Of a stretch of 64,000 nucleotides of DNA, positions 36,036 through 45,082 are shown piece after piece. The notes under the pieces were generated by a model that worked only from the letters and a program-made list of their open reading frames with translations, was not told the DNA's origin and did not search any database. Where the stretch lies: positions 1-64,000 of the forward strand of contig JAFACG010000001.1 of the NCBI GenBank assembly GCA_023425645.1, written 5' to 3'. The position numbers were made by a program, and so were the translations under genes. The DNA is from Pseudomonadota bacterium (GTDB taxonomy: Bacteria; Pseudomonadota; Gammaproteobacteria; Burkholderiales; Burkholderiaceae_B). Within the stretch, counting starts at the first letter, position 1; every line of letters starts with the position of its first letter.

Positions 36036-36701
36036 TCAGTCGCTGATCATGCGGGCTGCAAAGCCCATGAACAGCAATCCCACCGAGCCGTTGCCCAGGC
36101 GGGACAGGCGCTGGTGCCGCCGGAAGATCCCCGCCAGCCGATCGCCCCCCACGATCAGCAAGGACAGATAGCAGAAGCTGATGACTTCCACCACCAGGCC
36201 CAGCACCAGAAAGGCCAGGCCGGCATGGCCGGCGGCGGGATTGACGAACTGGACGAAGAAAGACAGGAAGAACAGGATGGCCTTGGGATTGAGCAGGCTC
36301 AGGAACACAGCCTTGCGGAACCGCCCTTGGTGGCGCACGCGGGTGTCGATGGCGCGCATCGCCCCGCCCTTCTGGAAGGCCGACTGCAGCAGGCGCACGC
36401 CCAGATACAGCAAATAGGCCGCGCCCAGCCAGCGTATGCCCATGTAGAGCATGGGCAGGGTCTTGAGCAGAGAGGCCGCTCCCAGGGCGGTCAGGGTCAT
36501 GAGGATGCCGTCGCCCACGACTACGCCCAGCGCAGCCTTGTAGCCCTCCCGCACGCCATGGCCCGCGCTGCTGGCCAGTACGTAGAGCGAGTTTGGGCCC
36601 GGCAGGAGCACGATGAACACCGTCCCCACCACAAACGCCCAGAAATTGATGATCCCGATCTGTTCCAGCACCCCGGCCTCGCTTTGCGCGCAACAATACA
36701 T
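36036..36701 (-). CDS. LysE/RhtB family amino-acid exporter, LeuE-like
   Basis: This protein of about 221 residues has six membrane segments and the LysE-family motif LLPGPNSLYVLASSAGHGVREGYKAALG near residue 31-58. The phrase PGPNSLYVL is typical of the LeuE branch. ATG 36701 is preferred over 36728. The DNA upstream is a tandem pair of family B repeats, so its promoter must lie within or next to a repeat. It sits 63 bases from ddh on the same strand; export of lysine/DAP-pathway products is a guess. Confidence 0.88.
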   Translation of the reverse strand: MYCCAQSEAGVLEQIGIINFWAFVVGTVFIVLLPGPNSLYVLASSAGHGVREGYKAALGVVVGDGILMTLTALGAASLLKTLPMLYMGIRWLGAAYLLYLGVRLLQSAFQKGGAMRAIDTRVRHQGRFRKAVFLSLLNPKAILFFLSFFVQFVNPAAGHAGLAFLVLGLVVEVISFCYLSLLIVGGDRLAGIFRRHQRLSRLGNGSVGLLFMGFAARMISD

Positions 36702-36715
36702 GATTTTAGCGCTAA

Positions 36716-36876
36716 AAGGGGCCCCCACGCTGCGCAGGCTATTGCCTGCTTGCTGTCCACCTCGCGGCAGGCAGGCCGCTCGGATTCGCCAGGCGCAGAA
36801 CAGTCCGCAGGGACTGTCCTGTGTCCGGGCTCATCCCCCAAGGGGGCGCCTTTTATCTTGGGGCGGCCCGGCGATA
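36716..36876 (+). repeat. Family B repeat, copy 1 of a tandem pair
   Basis: Full element of about 162 bp: GGGGCCCCCACGCTGCGCAG, a CTTGCTGTCCACCTCGCGGC core, CGGATTCGCCAGGCGC, a hairpin built from ACAGTCC/GGACTGT, ATCCCCCAAGGGGGCGCC and a tail TCTTGGGGCGGCCCGGCGAT. The next copy follows directly. Confidence 0.92.
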
Positions 36877-37039
36877 GAAGGGGCCCCCACGCTGCGCAGG
36901 CTGTCGCCTGCTTGCTGTCCACCTCGCGGCAGGCAGGCCGCTCGGATTCGCCAGGCGCAGGACAGTCCGCAGGGACTGTCCTGTGTCCGGGCTCATCCCC
37001 CAAGGGGGGCGCCTTTTGCCTCAGGGGGCCCGGCTGCCC
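36877..37039 (+). repeat. Family B repeat, copy 2 of a tandem pair
   Basis: Nearly identical to the preceding unit with a period of 162 bases. Differences are few: CTGTCG for CTATTG, GCAGGAC for GCAGAAC (which makes the hairpin perfect: AGGACAGTCC with GGACTGTCCT), and a changed tail. The high identity suggests a recent duplication. Confidence 0.92.
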
Positions 37040-37045
37040 AGGAAT

Positions 37046-37082
37046 AAAAAAATGCCCCTGGCACGGGTGGCATGCCAGGGGC
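37046..37082 (-). terminator. Terminator of the CoA-transferase gene
   Basis: The stem GCCCCTGGCA with TGCCAGGGGC (37054-37063, 37073-37082) is followed on the minus strand by seven T. Confidence 0.88.
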
Positions 37083-37149
37083 GATCAGGTCAGTCAGATG
37101 CTCATGCGGCGGCGGACTGACTCGGCGTCGCACGATTCGGACCTGATCA

Positions 37150-38673
37150 CTACGCAGTCGCGGCCTCCTGGGCATGGAACTGCTCCTGGCGCATGGTGCC
37201 GTGTTGCTGGTAGCGGGCATGCCAGGACAAGGCTTCTTCCAGAATGTGCGGGGTATGGCCGCCGCGCTGTTCGGCGCGCCGGACATAGTCGAGCAGGGCC
37301 GCGCGGTAGTCGGGATGCGCACAGTTCTGGATGATGACGCGGGCGCGCTCGCGCGGCGCCAGGCCGCGCAGGTCGGCCAGCCCCCATTCGGAGACCAGCA
37401 CGGCCACGTCGTGTTCGGTGTGATCCACATGCGAGACCATGGGCACGACGCTGGAGATGTCGCCGTCCTTGGCCACGGATTTGCTCACGAAGATGGACAG
37501 GTGGGCATTGCGGGCGAAATCGCCGGAACCGCCGATGCCGTTCATCATGTGCGTGCCGCAGACGTGCGTGGAATTCACGTTGCCGTAGATATCGAATTCC
37601 AGGGCGGTATTGATGGCGATGATGCCCAGGCGGCGCACCAGCTCGGGATGATTGCTGATTTCCTGCGGACGCAGCACCACCTTGTCGCGGTAGCGCTCCA
37701 GGCCGTCCAGGAACTGCGCCGTCCTGGCTGCGGACAGCGTGACCGAGGAGGCCGAGGCAAAGCGCAGCTGGCCCGAATCCAGCAAGGCGATGGCGCTGTC
37801 CTGCAGCACTTCCGAATACATGGTCAGGTCCTGGAAGGGCGAATCCACCAGGCCATGGGTGACGGCATTGGCGATGGTGCCTATGCCCACCTGCAAGGGC
37901 AGCAGCGAATTGCTCAGCCTGCCGGCCGCCACTTCGCCCTTCAGGAACTCGATGATGTGGCCGGCGATGGCCTGGGTTTCGGCATCCGGCGGCAAGGCGC
38001 TGGAGGGGCTGTCCAGAGCGTCGGTCACGACGATGCCCACGATGCGGGCGGGATCCACCTGGATGGCGGCGGCGCCGATGCGCTGCTCGACCGAGGTCAG
38101 GGCGATGGGCTCGCGATGCGGACGCATTTCGGGCACATAGATGTCATGCAGGCCTTCCAGCTCCAGGGGCATGCCCAGGTTCAGCTCCACGATGATCTGC
38201 TGCGCCTGCTGGGCGAAGCTGGCCGAATTGCCCACGGAGGTGGTGGGCACGATGGCGCCGGTCTCTGTGATGGCCACGGCTTCGATCACGGTGATGTCGA
38301 TGGCGGGCAAGTTGCCGCAGCGCAGCTGCTCCACGGTCTGGGACAGGTGCTGGTCGGCGAACAGGACCTTGCCCTGGTTGATGTGGCGGCGCAGCACGGC
38401 GTCCACCTGGAAGGGCATGCGCTTGGCCAGCACGCCCGCCTCGGCCATCAGTCCATCGCTGTCGTTGCCCAGCGAGGCCCCGGTGATCACATTCAGGCGC
38501 AGCGGCTCGACCTGAGCGCGTTCCGCCAGGGCGCGCGGCATGGCCTTGCAGTCGCCTGCGCGCGTAAAGCCGCTCATGCCCACATTCATGCCGTCCCGGA
38601 AGAAGGCCGCCGCCTCCTGCGCCGTCATGACCTTGTCTTCCAACCCTGGGAAACGGATGCGATCCTTGAACAT
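37150..38673 (-). CDS. Acetyl-CoA hydrolase / succinyl-CoA:acetate CoA-transferase family
   Basis: This 507-residue enzyme of the cat1/AarC family has the N-terminal part FFRDGMNVGMSGFT and the active-site region LEFDIYGNVNSTHVCGTHMM, whose glutamate (about residue 290) is the CoA carrier in transferases, followed by GIGGSGDFARN. It either hydrolyses acetyl-CoA or moves CoA from succinyl-CoA to acetate. ATG 38673 has an AGGAG site. A divergent LysR gene 196 bases away probably regulates it. Confidence 0.9.
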   Translation of the reverse strand: MFKDRIRFPGLEDKVMTAQEAAAFFRDGMNVGMSGFTRAGDCKAMPRALAERAQVEPLRLNVITGASLGNDSDGLMAEAGVLAKRMPFQVDAVLRRHINQGKVLFADQHLSQTVEQLRCGNLPAIDITVIEAVAITETGAIVPTTSVGNSASFAQQAQQIIVELNLGMPLELEGLHDIYVPEMRPHREPIALTSVEQRIGAAAIQVDPARIVGIVVTDALDSPSSALPPDAETQAIAGHIIEFLKGEVAAGRLSNSLLPLQVGIGTIANAVTHGLVDSPFQDLTMYSEVLQDSAIALLDSGQLRFASASSVTLSAARTAQFLDGLERYRDKVVLRPQEISNHPELVRRLGIIAINTALEFDIYGNVNSTHVCGTHMMNGIGGSGDFARNAHLSIFVSKSVAKDGDISSVVPMVSHVDHTEHDVAVLVSEWGLADLRGLAPRERARVIIQNCAHPDYRAALLDYVRRAEQRGGHTPHILEEALSWHARYQQHGTMRQEQFHAQEAATA

Positions 38674-38835
38674 CGTATGCTCCTGTCTCGGTATCATGAT
38701 CTGCCAGCTGTTGCGGTCGGGGGAGCCTGGGTCCGAAAGCGCCGGGCGAGGTCTCCACGCCCTGGCAACTGGCGTTTATGTTTTTGAACGACGTCAGCAT
38801 AGCATCGCCATAATGAATAAAATTACTACTGACAA

Positions 38836-38852
38836 GTCGTGAAATTCATGAC
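38836..38852. promoter_or_regulatory. LysR-type operator between CoA-transferase and lysR
   Basis: GTCGTGAA and TTCATGAC, separated by one base, form an inverted repeat with one mismatch, 17 bases before the LysR start. The intergenic region is AT-rich and divergent, the usual place of LysR sites. Confidence 0.45.
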
Positions 38853-38869
38853 TGAAAAGGAAGCTGGCC

Positions 38870-39778
38870 ATGGATGTCCGATCGCTGCGGTACTTCATCG
38901 AAACCGTTAAACATCAAAGCTTTACGCAAGCGGCCCAAAGCCTGAACGTGACCCAGTCCACGGTCAGCAAGATGGTCAGGCGACTGGAAGACGAGGTGGG
39001 CGAGCCGCTGCTGATCCGCGACCATCGCCAGCTCCAGCTGACCGATTGCGGCAAGGTGGTGCTGGAGCGCGGCCAGGAGGTCCTGCAAAGCGTGCAGCGG
39101 CTGCTGCGCGAGGTGCATGAAGTGCAGGCCCTGCAGCGCGGCAGGCTGGAGCTGGGCATGCCGCCCATGATCAATGTGCTGTTCACCGAAGTGCTCAAGG
39201 CCTTCAAGGCCCTCCACCCGAGGATCGAACTCGTCCTGCACGAAGAGACCGGCATGGGGATCGAGCGCATGGTGGCCGCCGGCGCGGTGGAGATGGGCTT
39301 GAGCATCCTGCCGCTGGGCCCGGAGCTGAACTTGTCCACCGCCCCGGTGGCGCGCCACGGCGTCTGGGCCATAGGCCGCAAGAACAGCTTTCGCAGCGCG
39401 CAAGGCAAGGTCAAGCTCGAAGAACTGGAGCGCCACCCGCTGATATTCCTGAGCGACGACTTCGCCCTGACCCGCATGCTGCGCCGCGCCTTCGCGCATG
39501 CCGGTCTGCAGCCCCACATCGCGGCCCAGAGCAGGCAATGGGACTGGGTGGCCTCCATGGCGCAGGCCGGCATGGGCATCGCCCTGCTGCCCCAACCTTT
39601 TCTATCGCGCCTGGAGCCCGGCGACTGGGTCGCGGCCGAGATCGTGGAGCCCGCCCTGAACTGGGAAGTGGCCCTGCTGTGGAACGGCCGCTACCTGTCG
39701 CAGGCGGCCAAGGCCTGGCTGCAGGTGTGCGCGGACGTGCTGGGCGGCAGTTGGCCTGGGCTGGACGGCGAAGCCTGA
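38870..39778 (+). CDS. LysR-family regulator of the CoA-transferase
   Basis: This 302-residue protein has a winged-helix N terminus (MDVRSLRYFIETVKHQSFTQ, with the recognition helix near SLNVTQSTVSKMVRRLE) and a C-terminal effector-binding domain. It is transcribed away from the CoA-transferase gene, with a probable operator at 38836-38852, so acetate or an acyl-CoA metabolite is a fair guess for the inducer. Its stop lies before the convergent ahpF terminator. Confidence 0.9.
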   Translation: MDVRSLRYFIETVKHQSFTQAAQSLNVTQSTVSKMVRRLEDEVGEPLLIRDHRQLQLTDCGKVVLERGQEVLQSVQRLLREVHEVQALQRGRLELGMPPMINVLFTEVLKAFKALHPRIELVLHEETGMGIERMVAAGAVEMGLSILPLGPELNLSTAPVARHGVWAIGRKNSFRSAQGKVKLEELERHPLIFLSDDFALTRMLRRAFAHAGLQPHIAAQSRQWDWVASMAQAGMGIALLPQPFLSRLEPGDWVAAEIVEPALNWEVALLWNGRYLSQAAKAWLQVCADVLGGSWPGLDGEA

Positions 39779-39826
39779 CAAGAAGCGCCTGGGCCCGCGA
39801 TCCGTACACCCTGCCGCCGCCCCCCC

Positions 39827-39855
39827 AAAAAAAAGCCACCCCCGCAGGGGTGGCT
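39827..39855 (-). terminator. Terminator of ahpF
   Basis: The stem AGCCACCCC with GGGGTGGCT and a CGCA loop is followed on the minus strand by eight T. Confidence 0.9.
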
Positions 39856-39878
39856 GCTGATCACGCCGTCCTTGACGA

Positions 39879-41471
39879 TCAGGCCGTGACGCTTTCGGCG
39901 ACGGGCTGTTCCACTTCGGCCGAGCTGCGGATCAGGTAGTCGAAAGCGCTGAGCGAAGCCTTGGCGCCTTCGCCGGCGGCGATGATGATCTGCTTGTACG
40001 GCACGGTGGTGACGTCGCCCGCGGCAAACACGCCGGCCAGGGAGGTCGCGCCGCGCACATCCACTTCGATTTCGCCGTGCCGCGACAGCGCGACATCGCT
40101 GCCTTTCAGCCACTCGGTGTTGGGCACCAGGCCGATCTGCACGAACACGCCGTCCAGATCCAGATGCTGGGACTGCTGGGTCTCGCGATCCAGGTAGTTC
40201 AGGCCCACCACCTTCTTGCCGTCGCCCAGCACTTCCGTGGTCTGGGCCTGGGTGATGATCTTGACGTTGGGCAGGCTGCGCAGCTTGCGTTGCAGCACCT
40301 CGTCAGCGCGCAGGGTCGCGCCGAACTCGATCAGCGTGACGTGGCGCACCAGGCCGGCCAGGTCGATGGCCGCTTCCACGCCGGAGTTGCCTCCGCCGAC
40401 CACCGCCACGTCCTTGCCCTTGAACAGGGGGCCGTCGCAGTGCGGGCAGTAGGCCACGCCGCGGTTGCGGTATTCCTGTTCGCCGGGCACGTTCAGTTCG
40501 CGCCAGCGCGCGCCGGTGGCCAGGATGACGGACTTGGCCTTCAGCTGGCCGCCGCCGGCCACGTCCACCAGGATCTGCTTGCCTTCGCGGCGGATGTTCG
40601 CGGCGCGATGCAGATTCATGATGTCCACGTCATAGGCCTTGACGTGCTGCTCCAGCGCCGCGGCGAACTTCGGACCTTCGGTCTCGACCACGGAAATGTA
40701 GTTCTCGATGGCCATGGTGTCCAGCACCTGGCCGCCGAAACGCTCGGCCAGCACGCCGGTGCGGATGCCCTTGCGGGCCGCATATATGGCTGCAGCCGCG
40801 CCGGCGGGACCGCCGCCCACGACCAGCACGTCGTATTCGTCCTTGGCGTCCAGGGCCTGGGCGCGGGCTTCGTTGTCGCCGGCGTCCAGCTTGGCCAGCA
40901 GTTCCTCGGCGCTGGCGCGTCCCTGGTGGAACAGCTCGCCGTTCAGGTACACGGCCGGCACGGACAGGATGTTGCGCTCTTCCACTTCCTTCTGGAACAG
41001 CGCGCCATCGATGGCCACGTGCTTGATGCGCGGATTGATGACGGACATCGCGTTCAGGGCCTGCACCACGTCGGGACAGTTCTGGCACGACAGCGAGAAA
41101 TAGGTTTCGAAGACGAAGTCGCCCGACAGATTGCGGATCTGTTCGATGACGGCCTCGTCCAGCTTGATCGCGTGGCCGCCGACTTGCAGCAGGGCCAGGA
41201 TCAAGGAGGTGAATTCGTGCCCCATGGGGATGCCGGCGAAGCTGACGCTCACGTCAGTTCCGGGACGGTTGATCTTGAAGGAAGGCTTGCGCTCTTGCGA
41301 GCCCGCGTCTTCGCGATAGCTGATCTTGTCGGAGAGGCTATCGATTTCCTGCAGCAGCTCGCGCAGCTCCACGGACTTGGCGCCCACATCCAGCGACGCA
41401 ACGATCTCGATCGGTTGGGTGATCTTCTCGAGATAAGCCTTCAATTGAGTTTTGATGTTTGCATCTAACAT
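39879..41471 (-). CDS. ahpF: Alkyl hydroperoxide reductase flavoprotein AhpF
   Basis: This 530-residue NADH:peroxiredoxin oxidoreductase has an N-terminal double thioredoxin-like domain with redox CxxC in SCQNCPDV (about 128-135), then the thioredoxin-reductase core with FAD motif [16 protein letters not shown] (about 219-234), active CxxC in CPHCDG and the NADH motif [12 protein letters not shown]. It reduces AhpC. ATG 41471 gives the standard N terminus [14 protein letters not shown]; the frame reaches 41510. It lies 108 bases after ahpC with a hairpin between. Confidence 0.97.
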   Translation of the reverse strand: MLDANIKTQLKAYLEKITQPIEIVASLDVGAKSVELRELLQEIDSLSDKISYREDAGSQERKPSFKINRPGTDVSVSFAGIPMGHEFTSLILALLQVGGHAIKLDEAVIEQIRNLSGDFVFETYFSLSCQNCPDVVQALNAMSVINPRIKHVAIDGALFQKEVEERNILSVPAVYLNGELFHQGRASAEELLAKLDAGDNEARAQALDAKDEYDVLVVGGGPAGAAAAIYAARKGIRTGVLAERFGGQVLDTMAIENYISVVETEGPKFAAALEQHVKAYDVDIMNLHRAANIRREGKQILVDVAGGGQLKAKSVILATGARWRELNVPGEQEYRNRGVAYCPHCDGPLFKGKDVAVVGGGNSGVEAAIDLAGLVRHVTLIEFGATLRADEVLQRKLRSLPNVKIITQAQTTEVLGDGKKVVGLNYLDRETQQSQHLDLDGVFVQIGLVPNTEWLKGSDVALSRHGEIEVDVRGATSLAGVFAAGDVTTVPYKQIIIAAGEGAKASLSAFDYLIRSSAEVEQPVAESVTA

Positions 41472-41512
41472 GAGAAACGCCTTTTTTATCCTGTACTGAA
41501 CGAAACACATGG

Positions 41513-41535
41513 GGCGCCTGGACCGGCCAGGCGCC
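41513..41535 (-). promoter_or_regulatory. Intercistronic hairpin between ahpC and ahpF
   Basis: GGCGCCTGG and CCAGGCGCC form a perfect 9-bp stem with a 5-base loop, with no T run directly after it on the minus strand. It could lower ahpF levels or protect the ahpC mRNA end, giving more AhpC than AhpF as the enzyme pair needs. This is inference. Confidence 0.5.
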
Positions 41536-41579
41536 TGGCGAGCGGCGGCTGGCGCCGCCCGCCTGCGACCATAGAGGTC

Positions 41580-42143
41580 TTAGATCTTGCCGACCAGGTC
41601 CAGGGAAGGAGTCAGCGTCTTGGCGCCTTCTTCCCACTTGGCTGGGCACACTTCACCGGGGTGAGCGGCGATGTACTGGGCAGCCTTGACCTTGCGCAGC
41701 AGTTCGGAAGCGTCGCGGCCGATGCCGTTGTCGTGGATTTCCAGGACTTTGATCTCGCCGGCTGGGTTGACCACGAAGGTGCCGCGCAGAGCGATGCCTT
41801 CTTCTTCGATCAGCACGTCGAAGTTGCGGGACAGTTGGTGAGTCGGGTCACCGATCATGGGGTAGTTCACTTTGCTGATGGCGTCGGACGTGTCGTGCCA
41901 TGCCTTGTGAGCGAAGTGGGTGTCGGTGGACACGGAGTAGACTTCCACGCCCAGCTTCTGGAACTCTGCGTAATGGTCGGCCAGGTCTTCCAGCTCGGTT
42001 GGGCACACGAAGGTGAAGTCGGCTGGGTAGAAAACGAACACGGACCATTTGCCGGCGACGGTTTCGTTGCTGACTTCAACGAACTTGCCGTTGTGGTAAG
42101 CGGTTGCCTTGAATGGTTTGATGACGGTGTTGATCAAAGACAT
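41580..42143 (-). CDS. ahpC: Alkyl hydroperoxide reductase peroxiredoxin AhpC
   Basis: This 187-residue typical 2-Cys peroxiredoxin has peroxidatic Cys in [10 protein letters not shown] (near residue 47) and resolving Cys in PGEVCPAKW (near 166). It reduces hydrogen peroxide, organic peroxides and peroxynitrite with electrons from AhpF. It has its own strong promoter with an OxyR-like site (42183-42248). Confidence 0.98.
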   Translation of the reverse strand: MSLINTVIKPFKATAYHNGKFVEVSNETVAGKWSVFVFYPADFTFVCPTELEDLADHYAEFQKLGVEVYSVSTDTHFAHKAWHDTSDAISKVNYPMIGDPTHQLSRNFDVLIEEEGIALRGTFVVNPAGEIKVLEIHDNGIGRDASELLRKVKAAQYIAAHPGEVCPAKWEEGAKTLTPSLDLVGKI

Positions 42144-42182
42144 GTTAGCTCCAGTTAGCGGTTAACAATTGACAGTAAAGCC

Positions 42183-42248
42183 ATTATAGGAAGCTGCGAT
42201 CGATTAGTGAAATTGATTAATACAATTGCACTAATTGCAAATACCTAT
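42183..42248 (-). promoter_or_regulatory. ahpC promoter with OxyR-type binding site
   Basis: On the minus strand a perfect TATAAT -10 lies at 42183-42188, with TTCACT 17 bases upstream (42206-42211). Directly upstream, 42212-42248 reads (plus strand) ATTG-N7-CAAT-N7-ATTG-N7-CTAT, the four-element, 7-base-spaced pattern of OxyR sites (ATAG-N7-CTAT-N7-ATAG-N7-CTAT), with each half mirrored. Abutting the -35 is the activating position. The spacing is exact; the bases match in part. Confidence 0.65.
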
Positions 42249-42386
42249 CGCATTGAGCGCAGAATTTTCTTTCTGTGCGCAACACGTCTCTATGCTAACA
42301 GAGCTGGATTACAGTGCAACTACAGATACAGTTCGGCATAAGGCCATGGGAGCGTCCGGCCCTGGGGCCGGTGCGCAGGCGCATTG

Positions 42387-43811
42387 TCAGGAAGGTACGC
42401 TGTCCGTCCTTTGCCGGGCGGCATCCAGACACCGTTCGAGGTCGCCCCAGAATGCATCGTCGCCGGCCACCGACACGTTGATGCGCACATAGGTCGAGGG
42501 CTGCTGCTCTGGCGAGAACAGGGCGCCCGGCACCAGCAGGTGCCCCGGCCTGCCCAGGGCCCGCACCAGGCTTTCGGTCTCCACGCCGGTATCCGTCCAG
42601 ATGAACATGCCCGCCTGCGGCGGCGCATCCGGCGCCAGGCCCAGCCGGGCCAAGCGCTCCAATGTCTGCTGCCGGCCATCATCCGCATGGTGCCGCAGGC
42701 GATCCAGGTGCTTGCGGTAGGGCCCGTCCACCAGCAGCCTGTGGGTGACCCGTTCGCTCAATTCGGGGGTGGTCAGCCCCGCCAGCATCTTCAGGTTGAC
42801 CAGCGATTGCAGCAAGGCAGGGGACGCCGCCATGTAGGCCAGGCGCAAGCCCGCCGCCAGTACCTTGGAATACCCGCCCACCAGGGTGACCCGGTGCAAC
42901 TGATCCAGTTGCGCCAGCCTGCAGGGCGGATGCGAATGCAGTTCGCTGTAGGTATCGTCCTCGATGATGTGGAAACCCCAGGTCTGGGCCAGCGTCAGGA
43001 TGGCGTGGGCGACAGACGGGCTCAAGCTGAAGCCCGTGGGATTGTGCACCACGGTGTTCAGGATGACCAGGCGCGGCCGGTGCTCTCGGGCCAGTTGCTC
43101 CAGCACGGCCACGTCCGGCCCGTCGACGCGCCGCGGCACGCTGAGCACCCGCACATCCACCACCGCCAGGCGGGCGAACAGCAGATACCAGGCGGGATCC
43201 TCCACCACCACCGTGTCGCCCGGACGCAGCCAGTGTCGCAACAGCAGGTCCAGCGCATGCGTGGCCCCGCTGCACAGCAGGATCTGGGTGTCCGGGTCGG
43301 CCTGTATGCCGCTGTCCTCCAGCTGCCCGGCGATGTGCTGGCGCAGGGGCCGGTAGCCGTGGGAATGGCCATAGCCCAGCAGGCCTGAATCCGCGCTGCG
43401 GCTGACCTGCCTCACGGCCGCCAGCACCATGTCGTTGTCCAGCCACTGGGTGGGAATGCCGGCGCTGTCGCTCTGCCCCATGAAGCTGTTCAGCATCCAG
43501 TTCACGTCTATCTTGCGCGGTTCGTCCCTGTCCACCCGCAGCGACTCGGTGCGCAGACGCCGGGGCTGGCGCACGCGCACGAAGAAACCCGAGCCCGGCC
43601 GGGATTCCACCAGCCCCAAGGCCATGAGCCTGTCGTAGGCCGCCACCACGGTATGCGTGCTCACGCCGGCCGACTGCGCCATCCTGCGCACCGAAGGCAG
43701 GCGGCTGCCGCCGCGATAGCGCAGGCGCAGCTCCTGCTGCACCCAGGCCACCAACTGTTCGCTGAGCGTGACATCCGAGCCCCTGACCGGCTCCCAGTTC
43801 GTCCATTCCAT
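42387..43811 (-). CDS. MocR-family regulator (GntR domain fused to aminotransferase)
   Basis: This 474-residue protein has an N-terminal GntR winged helix (about 15-80; SRLPSVRRMAQSAGVSTHTVVAAYDRL, with SGFFV) joined to a type I aminotransferase fold. The PLP lysine is in GGYSKVLAAGLRLAY (about residue 315). MocR proteins use PLP and an amine ligand to control neighbouring genes. It is divergent from a DMT exporter, the likely target, with paired ACTGTA words between the two. Confidence 0.92.
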   Translation of the reverse strand: MEWTNWEPVRGSDVTLSEQLVAWVQQELRLRYRGGSRLPSVRRMAQSAGVSTHTVVAAYDRLMALGLVESRPGSGFFVRVRQPRRLRTESLRVDRDEPRKIDVNWMLNSFMGQSDSAGIPTQWLDNDMVLAAVRQVSRSADSGLLGYGHSHGYRPLRQHIAGQLEDSGIQADPDTQILLCSGATHALDLLLRHWLRPGDTVVVEDPAWYLLFARLAVVDVRVLSVPRRVDGPDVAVLEQLAREHRPRLVILNTVVHNPTGFSLSPSVAHAILTLAQTWGFHIIEDDTYSELHSHPPCRLAQLDQLHRVTLVGGYSKVLAAGLRLAYMAASPALLQSLVNLKMLAGLTTPELSERVTHRLLVDGPYRKHLDRLRHHADDGRQQTLERLARLGLAPDAPPQAGMFIWTDTGVETESLVRALGRPGHLLVPGALFSPEQQPSTYVRINVSVAGDDAFWGDLERCLDAARQRTDSVPS

Positions 43812-43839
43812 TATGCTGTCCCCATCGTCGCAACGTCGG

Positions 43840-43892
43840 ACTGTAGTGGTGATTCGACCAATACGGCTGAACCGTCTGATCGCCCAACTGTA
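43840..43892. promoter_or_regulatory. Paired ACTGTA words in the MocR/DMT intergenic region
   Basis: ACTGTA occurs at 43840-43845 and 43887-43892, 47 bases (about 4.5 helix turns) apart, in the 155-base divergent region. MocR regulators often bind direct repeats next to the divergent promoter. The AT-rich TATTTATTTTACG nearby (about 43909-43921) may belong to the DMT promoter. Confidence 0.35.
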
Positions 43893-43966
43893 CTGCTGCT
43901 GTATTGCTTATTTATTTTACGCTTGTTGCTCCAACAAACACATGACCTTCATCCGTGGAGACGCCC

Positions 43967-44851
43967 ATGAGCCGCAGCACGACCTTCCAACCGTCCGCCC
44001 CCGCCCTGCTTCCCTATGCGTACGCCTTCGTGGGCGTGCTGGTCTTCGCCTTCACGCTGCCCATGACGCGCGTGGCGGTGCACAGCTTCGACCCCTGGCT
44101 GATCGGCATGGCTCGCGCCAGCATCGGCGGCCTGTGCGCCGCGCTGATCCTGCTGGCCACCCGCAGCCGCCTTCCCACCGCCGCCGAATGGCGCGGCATC
44201 GCCCTGTCCTGCACGGGCGTGATCGTGGGCTGGCCGGTGTTCTCCTCCATTGCCATGCAGTCCGTGCCCTCCTCGCACGGCGCCGTGCTCAGCGGACTGA
44301 TCCCGTTGGCCACGGCCATCATCGGCGCCAAGCGCAGCGGCGAATCCCTGAGCAGGCGCTTCTGGCTGCTCAGCCTGCTGGGCGCCATGCTGGTGCTGGC
44401 TTACGCCGTCTACATCGGCGAAGGCGCGCTGCAAGTGGGCGACCTCTGGCTGGCGCTGGCGGTCTTCATGGCCGGCGTGGGCTACGCCGAGGGCGGCCGC
44501 GTGGCGCGTACCCTGGGCGGCTGGCGCACCATCTGCTGGTGCCTGGCGGCCAGCCTGCCGCTGACCGTGCCCGCGTCCCTGTGGCTGGCCCTGCCCATGG
44601 AGCAGGCGCCCACCGCGCAAGCCACGATGGGCCTGCTGTACCTGGCGCTGTGCTCGTCGCTGCTGGGCTTTTTCCCCTGGTACAAGGCCATGGCCATGGG
44701 CGGGGTGGCGCGCATCGGCCAGGTCCAGCTGGCCCAGCCTTTCCTGACCATCCTGATCTCCGCCCTGTGGCTGGGCGAGCAGGTGAACCTGCTGACCTGG
44801 CTGAGCTGCATCGTCATCATCGTCCTTATCGCCGCCAGCCGTCGCGCCTGA
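43967..44851 (+). CDS. EamA/DMT family exporter
   Basis: This 294-residue protein has ten membrane segments in two EamA repeats. The C-terminal repeat ends in LAQPFLTILISALWLGEQV, the typical motif of the family. It probably exports amino acids or similar metabolites. GGAG precedes ATG 43967; a GTG at 43955 is less likely. It is divergent from a MocR regulator, a common pairing. A family B repeat array starts right after its stop. Confidence 0.88.
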   Translation: MSRSTTFQPSAPALLPYAYAFVGVLVFAFTLPMTRVAVHSFDPWLIGMARASIGGLCAALILLATRSRLPTAAEWRGIALSCTGVIVGWPVFSSIAMQSVPSSHGAVLSGLIPLATAIIGAKRSGESLSRRFWLLSLLGAMLVLAYAVYIGEGALQVGDLWLALAVFMAGVGYAEGGRVARTLGGWRTICWCLAASLPLTVPASLWLALPMEQAPTAQATMGLLYLALCSSLLGFFPWYKAMAMGGVARIGQVQLAQPFLTILISALWLGEQVNLLTWLSCIVIIVLIAASRRA

Positions 44852-44854
44852 GAA

Positions 44855-45004
44855 ATCCCCCACGCCGCGCCTTCGGCTTGCTGTCCACCTCGCGGCCTGT
44901 ATGCCGCTCGGATTCGCCAGGCACCAGACAGTCCGCAGGGACTGTCTGGTGTCCGGGCTCATCCCCCGAGGGGGCGCTTTTTATCTTGGGGCGGCCCGGC
45001 GATA
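44855..45004 (+). repeat. Family B repeat, full copy after the DMT gene
   Basis: Same order of blocks as at 36716, with a compensated hairpin: ACCAGACAGTCC pairs with GGACTGTCTGGT, where the 36877 copy has AGGACAGTCC with GGACTGTCCT. The paired changes preserve the stem, which argues that the RNA or DNA hairpin matters. Confidence 0.9.
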
Positions 45005-45082
45005 AAAAAGTACCCCCACGCTGCGCCTTCGGCTTGCTGCCCCCCGAGGGGGCGCTTTTTATCTTGGGACGGCCCGGCGATA
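45005..45082 (+). repeat. Family B repeat, short form 1
   Basis: A 78-base unit that keeps the ends (CCCCCACGCTGCGCC, GGCTTGCTG, the CCCCCGAGGGGGCGC stem, TCTTGGGACGGCCCGGCGAT) but lacks the central block of about 84 bases with the long hairpin. Confidence 0.9.
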
